Of a stretch of DNA of 64,000 bases, positions 31,670-40,324 are shown piece by piece (positions within the stretch are counted from its first letter, which is position 1; the number at the start of each line of letters is the position of its first letter). The notes under the pieces were generated by a model. The model was not told the origin of the DNA and made no database searches. It saw nothing but the letters and a program-made list of their open reading frames with translations. Both the position numbers and the translations under genes were made by a program. This stretch comes from Achromobacter sp. UMC46 (GTDB lineage: Bacteria; Pseudomonadota; Gammaproteobacteria; Burkholderiales; Burkholderiaceae_B): the NCBI RefSeq assembly GCF_014170335.1, contig NZ_LZZS01000026.1:245177-309176 (forward strand), given 5' to 3'.

Positions 31670-31745
31670 GCGGGAGTAGCTCAGTTGGTAGAGCGCAACC
31701 TTGCCAAGGTTGAGGTCGCGAGTTCGAGACTCGTCTCCCGCTCCA
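31670..31745 (+). tRNA. tRNA-Gly (anticodon GCC), copy 3
   Basis: Identical 76-nt sequence to copies 1 and 2, with encoded CCA. Followed by a strong terminator and then tRNA-Cys. Confidence 0.98.
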
Positions 31746-31750
31746 AATAC

Positions 31751-31789
31751 AAAAAGGAAGCAACGGCCAACACCGCGCTTCCTTTTTTC
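31751..31789 (+). terminator. Terminator between tRNA-Gly copy 3 and tRNA-Cys
   Basis: AAAAAGGAAGC/GCTTCCTTTTTT, an 11-bp stem with a 15-nt loop and a T-run. It ends 11 bp before tRNA-Cys. Confidence 0.85.
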
Positions 31790-31800
31790 TTGCAAGTGCT

Positions 31801-31874
31801 GGCGCAATGGCAGAGTGGTCATGCAGCGGATTGCAAATCCGTGTACGTCGGTTCGATTCCGGCTTGCGCCTCCA
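31801..31874 (+). tRNA. tRNA-Cys (anticodon GCA)
   Basis: A 74-nt cloverleaf. Acceptor GGCGCAA/TTGCGCC, then T and encoded CCA. Anticodon loop TTGCAAA gives GCA. T arm GTTCGATTC. No promoter of its own is evident in the 55 bp after tRNA-Gly copy 3. Confidence 0.97.
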
Positions 31875-31976
31875 GCATCTTTTCCCCCCTCCCCCCCAGC
31901 ATCTCGTTACGCATCCCTACGCGCTGTCAATCGAATGATTGCTATGGTGACGCCGTTTTCATTTGACGTCGAACCC

Positions 31977-32294
31977 ATGCACCGCATTCTGAATTCCCGC
32001 GCCTGTTCCCCCTTGCTCGTCTTATCGACCGCCGCGCTGCTGTCGCTTGCGCCGCTGGCGGCCGAAGCCGATTCCGACCGCCACCACCATCGCCACGGCC
32101 GCGAGTACAAAGAGAAGTATTGGGAAGGCAATTGCCGGGTCGAGCGCAAATGGAAGCGCAACGGCGAGTATCAGGAAAAGCGCAAGTGCCGTGACGATTA
32201 TCATCAGGGCTACATGGCGCCGCCGCAGGTCATCATGCCCATGGCGGCGCCCGCGATCATCATCAACCCGCCCCCCATCATCATCCGGCCCTGA
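31977..32294 (+). CDS. Small secreted His/Lys/Pro-rich protein
   Basis: A 105-residue protein with a signal peptide (about 1-30, ends AAEADS) followed by a His-rich patch (DRHHHRHGREYKEKYW), a basic Cys-containing centre (NCRVERKWKRNGEYQEKRKC) and a hydrophobic Pro/Ile tail (IIINPPPIIIRP). Two cysteines could form a disulfide. I do not recognise a family beyond similarity in composition to small periplasmic or outer-membrane proteins of Burkholderiales. The start is uncertain; in-frame ATGs also exist upstream. The next gene starts 2 bp later. Confidence 0.6.
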   Translation: MHRILNSRACSPLLVLSTAALLSLAPLAAEADSDRHHHRHGREYKEKYWEGNCRVERKWKRNGEYQEKRKCRDDYHQGYMAPPQVIMPMAAPAIIINPPPIIIRP

Positions 32295-32296
32295 AC

Positions 32297-32896
32297 ATGG
32301 ATCAATCGGTGAAGGACGCCATCGCCCGCTGGCCCGACGTGCCGGCAGTCTTCGGCTGGCTGTCGCTGGACGGCCGTGGCCGCTGGCGCCTGCATCCGCA
32401 AGGCCTCGCCACGCAAGGCGGCGAGGGAGAATCCATCACCAATACCCAGATCCTGGAATTCATCAACCGCAACTACGGGCATGACGACGCGGGCAGATGG
32501 TTCTTTCAAAACGGGCCGCAGCGCGTCTTCCTGCGCCTGGACGCGGCCCCATTCGTGCTGCGGTTAAGCGACGACAACCGCCGCTTGCTCACCCACACGA
32601 ATGCGCCGGTCGAGTCCGTCAGCGGATGGTGGCTGGACGATGCGGGCCAGCTGTACGCAATGACGCCGGCCGGCGGCGGCATCGTGCTGGACCGAGATCT
32701 GCCCGCGCTGCTGGAAAAACTGGTGCCGGGCCACGGCGCGTCCTTGCTCGACGCGTTGGCCGACCTGGCGCCGGGCCAGGTGATACAGGCCTCATGGCCG
32801 GACGTCTACCCGGCCGTGCCGCTGCGGGCCATTGCCGGACAGGACGTCGCGCAAGCTCTGGGATTCGATCCCAACCCCCGCGCGCCGCAAGACTGA
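32297..32896 (+). CDS. Conserved hypothetical DUF-type protein, 199 aa
   Basis: A soluble protein with Trp-rich, beta-like segments: VFGWLSLDGRGRWRL, then a NRNYGHDDAGRWFFQNGPQRV block that I recognise as shared among Burkholderiales hypotheticals, then VSGWWLDDAGQLYAMTP. No catalytic motif is visible. It starts two bases after the stop of the secreted small protein, so the pair is translationally coupled and likely functionally linked. Function unknown. Confidence 0.75.
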   Translation: MDQSVKDAIARWPDVPAVFGWLSLDGRGRWRLHPQGLATQGGEGESITNTQILEFINRNYGHDDAGRWFFQNGPQRVFLRLDAAPFVLRLSDDNRRLLTHTNAPVESVSGWWLDDAGQLYAMTPAGGGIVLDRDLPALLEKLVPGHGASLLDALADLAPGQVIQASWPDVYPAVPLRAIAGQDVAQALGFDPNPRAPQD

Positions 32897-32919
32897 TCCG
32901 ACCAAGCCGGCGTCAACGG

Positions 32920-33384
32920 TCAGAACATGCCGTTGGTGTTGGCGGACTGCTCGGGAATGGGCTGCACCGCATCCCAATGCTCGACGATCTTGCCCTGCTC
33001 CAGACGGAAAATATCGATGATGGCGTTGCCCCGCGTGCCAGGTTCGCGCACCGCGTGCACATGCAGGATCACATAATCGCCATCGGTGAAGGCGCGCTTG
33101 ATCTCGCTATGCGACTTCGGGAATTTATCGCGCAGAAAGGCGACGAACTTGCGGAAGCCCTCCGGGCCGTCGGCCGCGTTCGGGTTGTGCTGCACATAGC
33201 GGTCGCCCACATATTTCAGCGCGGCATCCGCATCCTTCTGGTTCAGCCCCTTTTCGTAGAAGGCCAGCACCGCGGCCTTGTTGGCGGCCTCTTGTTCGGG
33301 GCTTGCCTGGACGGCGGGCGACAAAGCCGCGGCAAACAGCAACGCGCCCGCGGCGCGTCGGATCAATCGCATCGAAACAATCAT
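32920..33384 (-). CDS. Secreted SnoaL/NTF2-like protein
   Basis: A 154-residue protein with a signal peptide ending near VQAS, then an NTF2-like fold with the SnoaL-type pattern KAAVLAFYEKGLNQKDADAALKYVGDRYVQHNP and the C-terminal IIDIFRLEQGKIVEHWDAVQP. Members act as isomerases or ligand-binding proteins; the substrate is unknown. The start is placed at an ATG with AGGAG five bases upstream. Convergent with the previous gene. Confidence 0.85.
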   Translation of the reverse strand: MIVSMRLIRRAAGALLFAAALSPAVQASPEQEAANKAAVLAFYEKGLNQKDADAALKYVGDRYVQHNPNAADGPEGFRKFVAFLRDKFPKSHSEIKRAFTDGDYVILHVHAVREPGTRGNAIIDIFRLEQGKIVEHWDAVQPIPEQSANTNGMF

Positions 33385-33483
33385 CAAGACTCCTGAACGG
33401 AAAAAGGGCGGCCGGCTCATTCTATGAGCCGGCCGCCCCGTCGACCATGACCGCCTCGGTAGACAGTCTGGTGCGCGCAGCGA

Positions 33484-33885
33484 TCAGCCGAGGCCGCTCT
33501 TGACCAGCGCGAACTTGCCGTCGCCCAGCAGCGCCAGCACGGCGGCGCCCACGGTCAGGAAGATCGGGTATTCCCAGCCACCGCCAGCGTTGCCGAAGCC
33601 CCAGCCATTGCCGAAATGGACGGTCGAGGCCACGAACAGCTGCACCACCGCGATGGCGGCGACCCAGCGCGGCACGATGCCCAGGATCAGCAGCGCGCCC
33701 GCGGCGACCTCGAAGAACGTGACCGGGTAGGCCAGCCAGCCGGCAAAACCGATCTTGGCGAAGAATTGCGCGGTGCCGGGCAGCGTGAACACCAGCAGCT
33801 TGGTCAGGCCGTGGGCCAGGAACATGACGCCAAGGGCGACACGCAGCAAGAGCGCGGCGTAGGGCGCGGTACGGGTATCAATCAT
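33484..33885 (-). CDS. DoxX family inner-membrane protein
   Basis: A 133-residue protein with four TM helices. The DoxX signature LLLRVALGVMFLAHGLTKL lies at the N-terminus, and GFAGWLAYPVTFFEVAAGALLILG follows, with the C-terminal GGGWEYPIFLTVGAAVLALLG. DoxX proteins are linked to thiol/oxidative-stress or quinone-related functions. Divergent from a LysR regulator, which probably controls it. Confidence 0.9.
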   Translation of the reverse strand: MIDTRTAPYAALLLRVALGVMFLAHGLTKLLVFTLPGTAQFFAKIGFAGWLAYPVTFFEVAAGALLILGIVPRWVAAIAVVQLFVASTVHFGNGWGFGNAGGGWEYPIFLTVGAAVLALLGDGKFALVKSGLG

Positions 33886-34015
33886 TGCGCTCTCCTTGAG
33901 CGGTTCGGGAATCGCCCGATACGGGAAGATTCATCTTGGCCGCTATTCTTGCGATTCCAAAAACAAAGATAAACATGCAGAATTGCAAATTATTGTTCCC
34001 CGTTAGGAAACAATC

Positions 34016-34948
34016 TTGGACACCCATACCGCTATGCAGACCTTCGCCAAGGTCGTGGAACTGGGCTCATTCGCGGCCGCGGCCGACAAGATGGGGCAAG
34101 CCCGGTCCGTCGTGACCCGGCAGATCGCCTATCTGGAACAGAAGTACGGCGTGCGCCTGTTGAACCGCACCACGCGCAAGCTCAGCATGACCGACGCGGG
34201 CCGCGCGTTCTATGACCGCGTGCGCCCGATCCTGGCCGAAGTGGCCGACCTGGAGCTGTCGCTGCAGGCCGAAGGCCAGCGCCCCAGCGGCCGCCTGCGG
34301 GTCAGTGCGCCAGTGTCGTTCGGCATCCTGCACCTGGGCCCCGCCATCGCCGAGTATCTGCAGCGCTACCCCGACGTCGTCATCGACCTGGACCTGAACG
34401 ACCGGGTCGTGGACCTGGTCGAAGACGGGTTCGACGTGGCCGTGCGCATCGGCCCGCTGCTGGATTCGTCGCTGGTGGCGCGCCCGCTGGCGCCGCAACA
34501 ATTGCTGGTCTGCGCGGCGCCCGCCTATCTGAAGCGCCACGGCACGCCCAAGACGCCGGAAGACCTGAAGCAGCACCGCTGCCTGCATTACGCCTACGCC
34601 AGCACCGGCAACGAATGGCATTTCGAGAAAGACGGCGTCACGCATCTGGTCCGTGTGAACGCGGCGCTGCGCGCCAACAACGGCGATGTGCTGCGCACCG
34701 CTTCGCTGGCCGGGCACGGGGTCATTCTGCAGCCCGAATTCCTGGTGGGGGACGACATCCGCGCCGGGCGGCTCGTGACGCTGCTGGCCGACTACGCGCA
34801 CACTCCGATCTCGATGTACGCCATCTATCCCCACCGGCGGTTCCTGTCGCCCAAGGTGCGCTCTTTCGTCGAGCACCTGGAAGCGCGCTTCGGCAACCCG
34901 GCCCCGTCTGCCCCCGGGCGGCGCGCCAGTCCCCGCCGCAGCCGTTAG
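34016..34948 (+). CDS. LysR family transcriptional regulator
   Basis: A 310-residue LysR regulator. The winged HTH (residues 5-63) includes SFAAAADKMGQARSVVTRQIAYLEQKYGV. The effector domain contains GRLRVSAPVSFGILHLGPAI and DLDLNDRVVDLVEDGFDVAVRIG, the CrgA/AaeR-like group. TTG start is favoured because AGGA lies seven bases upstream; the alternative ATG at 34034 would cut into the HTH. Divergent from doxX across 130 bp, so that gene is its likely target. Confidence 0.92.
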   Translation: MDTHTAMQTFAKVVELGSFAAAADKMGQARSVVTRQIAYLEQKYGVRLLNRTTRKLSMTDAGRAFYDRVRPILAEVADLELSLQAEGQRPSGRLRVSAPVSFGILHLGPAIAEYLQRYPDVVIDLDLNDRVVDLVEDGFDVAVRIGPLLDSSLVARPLAPQQLLVCAAPAYLKRHGTPKTPEDLKQHRCLHYAYASTGNEWHFEKDGVTHLVRVNAALRANNGDVLRTASLAGHGVILQPEFLVGDDIRAGRLVTLLADYAHTPISMYAIYPHRRFLSPKVRSFVEHLEARFGNPAPSAPGRRASPRRSR

Positions 34949-34958
34949 AATCCTACCC

Positions 34959-35540
34959 ATGACCGCCAAACCGTCCATCGAATACTTCCCCGCCCCTCGT
35001 CGTTCACTTTTCTGCAGCCAGTGCGGCACGCCCGTCAACCGCCGGGTGCCGGAAGGCGACAACCGTGAACGCGACATCTGCGATCACTGCGGCGCGATCC
35101 ACTATCAGAACCCGCGTCTGGTGGTCGGCACGGTCCCGGTCTGGGAAAATCGCATCCTGCTTTGCCGGCGCGCGATCGAACCGCGCTACAACACCTGGAC
35201 GCTGCCCGCGGGCTTCATGGAGCTGGGCGAGAGCACCGCGCAAGGCGCCGCCCGCGAAACGCTGGAGGAATCCGGCGCGCGCATCCAGCTGGGCGAGCTC
35301 TACACCCTGATCGACCTGCCCCAGATCGACCAGGTACACGTGTTCTATATGGCCCAGGCGCTAGGCCCCGAACTGGACCCCGGCCCGGAAAGCCTGGAGG
35401 CCCGCTGGTACGACGAAGCCGAGATCCCTTGGGATGATCTGGCGTTCCGCACCGTCGCCACGACGCTGCGGCACTATTTCGAAGACCGCAAGCAAGGCGT
35501 CTTCGTCCCCCACCACTACACCCTAGAATCGCACCGTTGA
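34959..35540 (+). CDS. Nudix hydrolase with N-terminal zinc ribbon
   Basis: A 193-residue protein. The N-terminal zinc ribbon uses Cys19, Cys22, Cys41 and Cys44 (FCSQC and ICDHC). The Nudix box starts at Gly85 (GFMELGE...REtlEEsG) and has the Glu residues for metal binding at Glu100, Glu103 and Glu104. This architecture matches NudC-like and related zinc-ribbon Nudix enzymes that hydrolyse NADH or ADP-ribose type compounds, but at 193 residues it is shorter than NudC. The TTGA overlap with aat shows coupling. Confidence 0.9.
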   Translation: MTAKPSIEYFPAPRRSLFCSQCGTPVNRRVPEGDNRERDICDHCGAIHYQNPRLVVGTVPVWENRILLCRRAIEPRYNTWTLPAGFMELGESTAQGAARETLEESGARIQLGELYTLIDLPQIDQVHVFYMAQALGPELDPGPESLEARWYDEAEIPWDDLAFRTVATTLRHYFEDRKQGVFVPHHYTLESHR

Positions 35541-36310
35541 AGCTGCCCTGGCTTGCCGCCGACACTCCGTTTCCGCCAGCGGAATTCGCGCTGACGGACC
35601 CTGACGGCCTGCTGGCGGCGGGCGCGGATCTATCCCAAGAGCGGTTGATACAGGCCTATTCCAACGGCATCTTCCCCTGGTATTCGGAAGGCGAACCCGT
35701 GCTGTGGTGGAGCCCCGACCCCCGCATGGTGCTGACGCTGACGGACTTTTCCCCGTCGCATTCGCTGCGCAAGCTACTGCGCCAGATCGCCAGCCATGAA
35801 CACGACGCCTCGCCCCGGGTGCAGGTGCGCGTGGATACCGTTTTCCCCCAGGTGATGGCGCATTGCGCCGCACCGCGCGACGGCCAGCCCGGCACCTGGA
35901 TCACCAGCGCCATGCAGCAGGCCTACGCCGGCTGGCATCAGGCCGGATACGTGCACAGCATCGAAACCTGGATGGACGGCGAGCTGGCGGGCGGCCTGTA
36001 CGGCATCAGCCTGGGCGGCATGTTCTTCGGCGAATCCATGTTCACCCGCGTGCCCAACGCCTCGAAGATCGCGCTGGCCTACCTGGTGCGCTACCTGAGC
36101 CACTTTGGTGTGGCCTGCATCGATTGCCAACAGCAGACGCGGCACTTGGCCAGCCTGGGCGCCCGCCCGATCTCGCGGAGCCGCTTCCTGCAGCACGTAC
36201 GCCAGGCGACGGCGCAAGCGCCCATTCCATGGACACGAGGAATCCTGGACAGCGGCGGGTGCCTGTGGCCCGATGCCGCATCCGACGCCGACTTAGGCGT
36301 TAATATGTAG
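35537..36310 (+). CDS. aat: Leucyl/phenylalanyl-tRNA-protein transferase
   Basis: A 257-residue enzyme that adds Leu or Phe to N-terminal Arg/Lys of proteins, marking them for ClpS/ClpAP. Seen are [48 protein letters not shown] and the [18 protein letters not shown] core. TTG start, overlapping the stop of the Nudix gene in TTGA. Part of an N-degron operon with ate 41 bp downstream. Confidence 0.95.
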   Translation: MKLPWLAADTPFPPAEFALTDPDGLLAAGADLSQERLIQAYSNGIFPWYSEGEPVLWWSPDPRMVLTLTDFSPSHSLRKLLRQIASHEHDASPRVQVRVDTVFPQVMAHCAAPRDGQPGTWITSAMQQAYAGWHQAGYVHSIETWMDGELAGGLYGISLGGMFFGESMFTRVPNASKIALAYLVRYLSHFGVACIDCQQQTRHLASLGARPISRSRFLQHVRQATAQAPIPWTRGILDSGGCLWPDAASDADLGVNM

Positions 36311-36351
36311 CCATCCCGTCGCGGACTTGCCGTCGCGATGCGTAATCCCTC

Positions 36352-37086
36352 ATGAGCCAGCTCAAAGAACTTCCCTTCTCCACGCTGCAGTTCTACGCAA
36401 CCGCTCCCTACCCTTGCAGTTATCTGCCAGGTCGACAGGCTCGGTCGCAGGTCGCCGCGCCCGGCCATCTGATCAACGCGGGCACGTATTCGCAACTGGT
36501 CGAACAAGGCTTCCGCCGCAGCGGGCTGTTCACCTACCGCCCCCATTGCGACAACTGCCAGGCCTGCGTGCCCGTGCGTGTCGACGCCGCCGGGTTCGCG
36601 CCCAACCGCAGCCAGCGCCGCGCGTGGCGCGCCCACCAGGACCTGCAATCTTTCGTCGCTGAACTGGCGTGGTCGCCCGAGCATTACCGGCTGTATACGC
36701 GTTATCAACAGGGCCGGCACCCGGGCGGCGGCATGGACGAAGACAGCCGCACCCAATATGCGCAGTTCCTGCTGACCAGCCGCGTGAACACGCGCCTGGT
36801 GGAATTCCGCGACCCCGACGGGGTGCTGATGATGGTGTCCATCATCGACGTGCTGGATGACGGCCTGTCGTCGGTCTACACGTTCTACGATCCGGACGTC
36901 GAAGGCAGCCTGGGCACCTACAGCATCCTGTGGCAGATCGAGCAGTGCCGCAACCTGAACCTGCCCTGGCTGTACCTGGGCTACTGGATCAAGGACAGCC
37001 GCAAAATGTCCTATAAGTCCAGCTTCCATCCCGCGCAATTCCTGGCCGACGGCGAATGGCGCGACCAGGTTGTTCCGTCCCCCTGA
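36352..37086 (+). CDS. bpt: Bacterial arginyl/leucyl-tRNA-protein transferase (Bpt/Ate)
   Basis: A 244-residue aminoacyl-tRNA transferase. The N-terminal [26 protein letters not shown] and [20 protein letters not shown] (with the Cys cluster) and the C-terminal [22 protein letters not shown] are diagnostic. In bacteria this enzyme (Bpt) transfers Leu to N-terminal Asp/Glu. With aat it completes both branches of the bacterial N-degron pathway. Followed 57 bp later by pyrD. Confidence 0.94.
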   Translation: MSQLKELPFSTLQFYATAPYPCSYLPGRQARSQVAAPGHLINAGTYSQLVEQGFRRSGLFTYRPHCDNCQACVPVRVDAAGFAPNRSQRRAWRAHQDLQSFVAELAWSPEHYRLYTRYQQGRHPGGGMDEDSRTQYAQFLLTSRVNTRLVEFRDPDGVLMMVSIIDVLDDGLSSVYTFYDPDVEGSLGTYSILWQIEQCRNLNLPWLYLGYWIKDSRKMSYKSSFHPAQFLADGEWRDQVVPSP

Positions 37087-37143
37087 TTTCTCCCGCCCGG
37101 GGCGGCCGCAAGGCCGGTGAAATTCGCTCTACAATTCCGCCCC

Positions 37144-38187
37144 ATGTCTATCCTCTTCCACGCCTATCCCCTGGCCCGCCCGGCGCTGTTCGCCATGGAC
37201 GCGGAAACCGCCCACGAAGTCACGCTGTCGGGCCTGCAACGCGCCTACGAGTGCGGCGCCACGCGCAAGCTGATGCATGCGCAACCCCAGGCGCCCAGCA
37301 CGCTGATGGGCATGCGGCTGGCCAACCCGATCGGGCTGGCGGCGGGCCTGGACAAGAACGGCGCCTATATCGACGCGCTGGGCAATCTGGGATTCGGTTT
37401 CATCGAAGTCGGCACGGTCACCCCGCGCGCGCAGCCCGGCAACCCGAAGCCGCGCATGTTCCGCCTGCCGCGCGCCAATGCGCTGATCAACCGTCTGGGT
37501 TTCAATAACCAGGGCCTGGACGCGTTCCTGGCCAACGTGCAGCGCAGCCAGTGGCGCAAGCAGGGCGGCATCCTGGGCCTGAACATCGGCAAGAACGCCG
37601 ATACGCCGATCGAGCGCGCAGCCGACGATTACCTGATCGGCCTGGAAGGCGTGTATCCCCATGCCGACTACGTGACGGTGAATATTTCGTCGCCCAACAC
37701 CAAAAACCTGCGCGCGCTGCAGAGCGGCGACGAGCTGTCGGCGCTGCTGGCGCAGTTGGCGGACAAGCGCCGGGCGCTGGAAGACCAGCACCAGCGCCGC
37801 GTGCCGATGGCCGTGAAGATCGCCCCTGACCTGACAGAAGAGCAGATCGACGCGATCGCCGACACGCTGCCGCGCCACGGCATCGACGGCGTCATCGCCA
37901 CCAACACCACGCTGTCGCGCGATTCGGTCGCCGGCCTGGCGCACGCCGACGAAGCCGGCGGCCTGTCCGGCGCGCCGGTGCATGAACTGTCATTGAAAGT
38001 GATCCGCCGCCTGAAGGCACAACTGGGCGACAGTCTGGCCATCATCGGCGTGGGCGGCGTGATGTCGGGCCAGCAGGCCCGCGAAAAAATGGCCGCCGGC
38101 GCGGATGCCGTGCAGTTGTACACAGGACTGATCTATCGCGGCCCGGCCTTGGTCAGCGAGTGCGTCCACGCTGTCTCAAAAAGCTAG
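37144..38187 (+). CDS. pyrD: Dihydroorotate dehydrogenase (quinone), class 2
   Basis: A 347-residue membrane-associated flavoenzyme of pyrimidine synthesis, using ubiquinone. The N-terminal hydrophobic segment ([20 protein letters not shown]) binds the membrane and quinone. The FMN barrel has [31 protein letters not shown], the NINSSPNTK-like [17 protein letters not shown], and [11 protein letters not shown]. Start ATG at [11 protein letters not shown]. Confidence 0.97.
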   Translation: MSILFHAYPLARPALFAMDAETAHEVTLSGLQRAYECGATRKLMHAQPQAPSTLMGMRLANPIGLAAGLDKNGAYIDALGNLGFGFIEVGTVTPRAQPGNPKPRMFRLPRANALINRLGFNNQGLDAFLANVQRSQWRKQGGILGLNIGKNADTPIERAADDYLIGLEGVYPHADYVTVNISSPNTKNLRALQSGDELSALLAQLADKRRALEDQHQRRVPMAVKIAPDLTEEQIDAIADTLPRHGIDGVIATNTTLSRDSVAGLAHADEAGGLSGAPVHELSLKVIRRLKAQLGDSLAIIGVGGVMSGQQAREKMAAGADAVQLYTGLIYRGPALVSECVHAVSKS

Positions 38188-38202
38188 AGCCCCACGCAGG
38201 GC

Positions 38203-38232
38203 AAAAAAAAGGGGCCACCCGGTGGGTGGCCC
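38203..38232 (-). terminator. Terminator after phasin gene
   Basis: GGGCCACCC/GGGTGGCCC stem followed by eight T on the minus strand. A plus-strand T-tract is absent, so it mainly serves the phasin. Confidence 0.85.
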
Positions 38233-38304
38233 TAATTCCAGCTCTGCTCTGTCACTCAACAGTACTACATTACTGCGATTTGCGCAGCATCGCGCGCCAG
38301 AGAC

Positions 38305-38883
38305 TTAGGCGGTGCGACGGCTACGGCTGGCAACCTTGGTGGCGGCATCGGCGGCATCCGTTGCTGCCTTGAAGGTCGCGTTGGCGGCGGCATTCAGGTT
38401 CGATTCGGCGACTTCGGCAGCCTGCTTGGCGGCCTTGGTGACGGAATCGTAAGCGCTGGTCGCGGTGGCCAGCGAGGACTTGAACAGGGCGACGGCGCTT
38501 TCCGAGCCGGCCGGGGCGTTCTTCGAGAACTGGTCGACGGCTTCGCTCAGCTGTTGCTGGCCTTCGGCGATCTGTTCTTCGGTCAGCTTGACCAGGCTGC
38601 CTTGCACGCCGGCAACGATGTCATACACGTGCTTGGTGTAAGCCATGGCCTTTTCGGCGCCCGGCTGCAGCAGACCGGAGGCGAACGCCGCGGCTTCTTG
38701 CGGGTCTTTCACTTCGGCGGCTTGTTGCGAACGCTGGGCGACTTCGTCCAGGGTGGCGCGCACGACCTTCAGGTTCAGCTCGACCAGCTTTTCAAAGCCG
38801 GCGAAAACGGCGGACTGGGCGGCCACGAAAGTGTTGATGCTGGCCTTCTGGCGGTCCAGAACTTGTTGCGGAATTGCGCTCAT
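38305..38883 (-). CDS. phaP: Phasin family protein (PHA granule-associated)
   Basis: A 192-residue protein of the phasin_2 family, binding polyhydroxyalkanoate granules. It starts MSAIPQQVLDRQKASINTFVAAQ, with VFAGFEKLVELNLKVVRATLDE and a highly Ala-rich helical C-terminus ending in a basic SRSRRTA tail. The basic tail may bind DNA or granules. The intergenic region upstream is AT-rich with several TGCA words, compatible with PhaR control (inference). Confidence 0.93.
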   Translation of the reverse strand: MSAIPQQVLDRQKASINTFVAAQSAVFAGFEKLVELNLKVVRATLDEVAQRSQQAAEVKDPQEAAAFASGLLQPGAEKAMAYTKHVYDIVAGVQGSLVKLTEEQIAEGQQQLSEAVDQFSKNAPAGSESAVALFKSSLATATSAYDSVTKAAKQAAEVAESNLNAAANATFKAATDAADAATKVASRSRRTA

Positions 38884-39269
38884 AGAATGCTCCTTTATGG
38901 GTAGCCGGACGCTTCCGGCAAGTCAGGATGGTTGTCTGCGACGAAAAATAAAAACGTGCGCGGAAACTGGTACTACAAGCTACCGCCGGCCCGTTTGATG
39001 CACTGCACAATTCACATTCTAGACGGGCAATATTCCTTGTCAAGCAGTTTTTGTGCGACGCAACAAGTATTTGCACTTTTACGGTGCACGCCTTGGGCAC
39101 GCCTCTGATCCTGCACAAGAATTTCCCATGATTCGGGAAATACCGGACATGACGGCGTATCAATTCTTTTCTAAACTGCTTTCACGCTGATGACAGACAA
39201 ATACAAATCAAAAGTCAGCGGTCAATAACTACATCGCAGCAAGCAAAACCCCCTGCAATTGGAGACTTC
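38884..39269. other. Divergent control region between phaP and Bug receptor gene
   Basis: A gene-free, relatively A/T-rich stretch of 386 bp. It contains many TGCA/GTGC words (for example TTGTGCGACGCAACAA at about 39049-39064 and GGTGCACGCC), the type of sequence bound by the PHA regulator PhaR in related bacteria, but no exact consensus can be proved. It must hold both promoters; I see no ORF or structured RNA. Confidence 0.45.
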
Positions 39270-40247
39270 ATGACCCTTATTCCCCGCACGCTTTCGGCCC
39301 TGCTCGCGGCCAGCGCCCTGCTCGCGGCAGGCGTCGCCCACGCGGAATACCCGGAACGCCCCATCAATATGGTGGTGCCCTTCGCCGCAGGCGGCCCGAC
39401 CGACAACGTCGCCCGCTCACTGGCGGAAGCCATGCGTCCGAGTCTGGGCCAGACGGTTGTGGTAGAAAACAAAGGCGGCGCCGGCGGCACCATCGGCACG
39501 ACGCAAGTCGCCCGCGCCCAGCCGGACGGCTATTCCATCCTGCTGATGCACGCCGGCTTCTCCACGGCGCCGTCGCTGTACAAGAACCCCGGCTACGACC
39601 CGTACAAGAGCTTCGAGCCCATCGGCCTGGTCGTCGACGTGCCCATGACCATCATCGCGCGCTCGGACTTCCCGCCCAACAACATCAAGGAACTGGCCGA
39701 GTACGTCAAACAGAACAAGGACAAGGTCTCGCTGGCCAACGCCGGCATCGGCGCCGCCAGCCATCTGTGCGGCACCATGCTGGTCGAAGCGCTGGGCGTG
39801 CAGCTGCTGACGATCCCCTACAAGGGCACGGCGCCTGCCATGAACGACCTGCTGGGCAAGCAGGTGGACCTGCTGTGCGACCAGACCACCAACACCACGC
39901 AGCAGATCGAAAGCGGCAAGGTCAAGGCCTACGCCGTGACCAGCCTGCAGCGCGTCCCGACCCTGCCCAAGCTGCCGACCATGGACGAGTCCGGCTACAA
40001 GGGCTTCGACGTGGGCATCTGGCACGGGATGTGGGTGCCGAAGGGCACGCCCAAGCCGGTGGTGGACAAGCTGATCAAGAGCCTGCAGGCCGGCCTGGCC
40101 GACCCCAAGTTCCAGGAACGCATGAAGCAGCTGGGCGCCACGGTGCTGACGCCGGAAGCCAACCCGCAAGCGCTGGAAGCCAAGGTCAAGCAGCAAGTGC
40201 CCCAGTGGGCCGAGCTGTTCAAGAAGGCCGGCGTGGAACAGCAGTAA
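39270..40247 (+). CDS. Bug-family (TctC) tripartite tricarboxylate receptor
   Basis: A 325-residue periplasmic solute-binding protein. The signal peptide ends near AHAEYP, followed by the family signature YPERPINMVVPFAAGGPTDN, then VVENKGGAGGTIGTTQVARA and NAGIGAASHLCGTML. It binds organic acids or amino acids for TctAB-type transport or signalling, but no tctAB genes are here, so it is one of the orphan Bug proteins common in this family. A site GGAG lies nine bases before the ATG. Confidence 0.95.
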   Translation: MTLIPRTLSALLAASALLAAGVAHAEYPERPINMVVPFAAGGPTDNVARSLAEAMRPSLGQTVVVENKGGAGGTIGTTQVARAQPDGYSILLMHAGFSTAPSLYKNPGYDPYKSFEPIGLVVDVPMTIIARSDFPPNNIKELAEYVKQNKDKVSLANAGIGAASHLCGTMLVEALGVQLLTIPYKGTAPAMNDLLGKQVDLLCDQTTNTTQQIESGKVKAYAVTSLQRVPTLPKLPTMDESGYKGFDVGIWHGMWVPKGTPKPVVDKLIKSLQAGLADPKFQERMKQLGATVLTPEANPQALEAKVKQQVPQWAELFKKAGVEQQ

Positions 40248-40281
40248 GGGGACGGCCCTGCGAAAACAGGGCCTTCCAACG

Positions 40282-40308
40282 AAAAGCCCCCCGCATGGGG
40301 GCTTTTTT
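40282..40308 (+). terminator. Terminator after Bug receptor
   Basis: AAAAGCCCC/GGGGCTTTTTT stem with loop CCGCAT, 34 bp after the stop. Confidence 0.88.
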
Positions 40309-40324
40309 CTGGGCGGCGAGGCGG

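Noticed and set aside
28140..32000. Integrase or transposase gene between the tRNA-Gly copies
   Set aside because: No ORF with recombinase motifs is present; intervening proteins are membrane or soluble hypotheticals.
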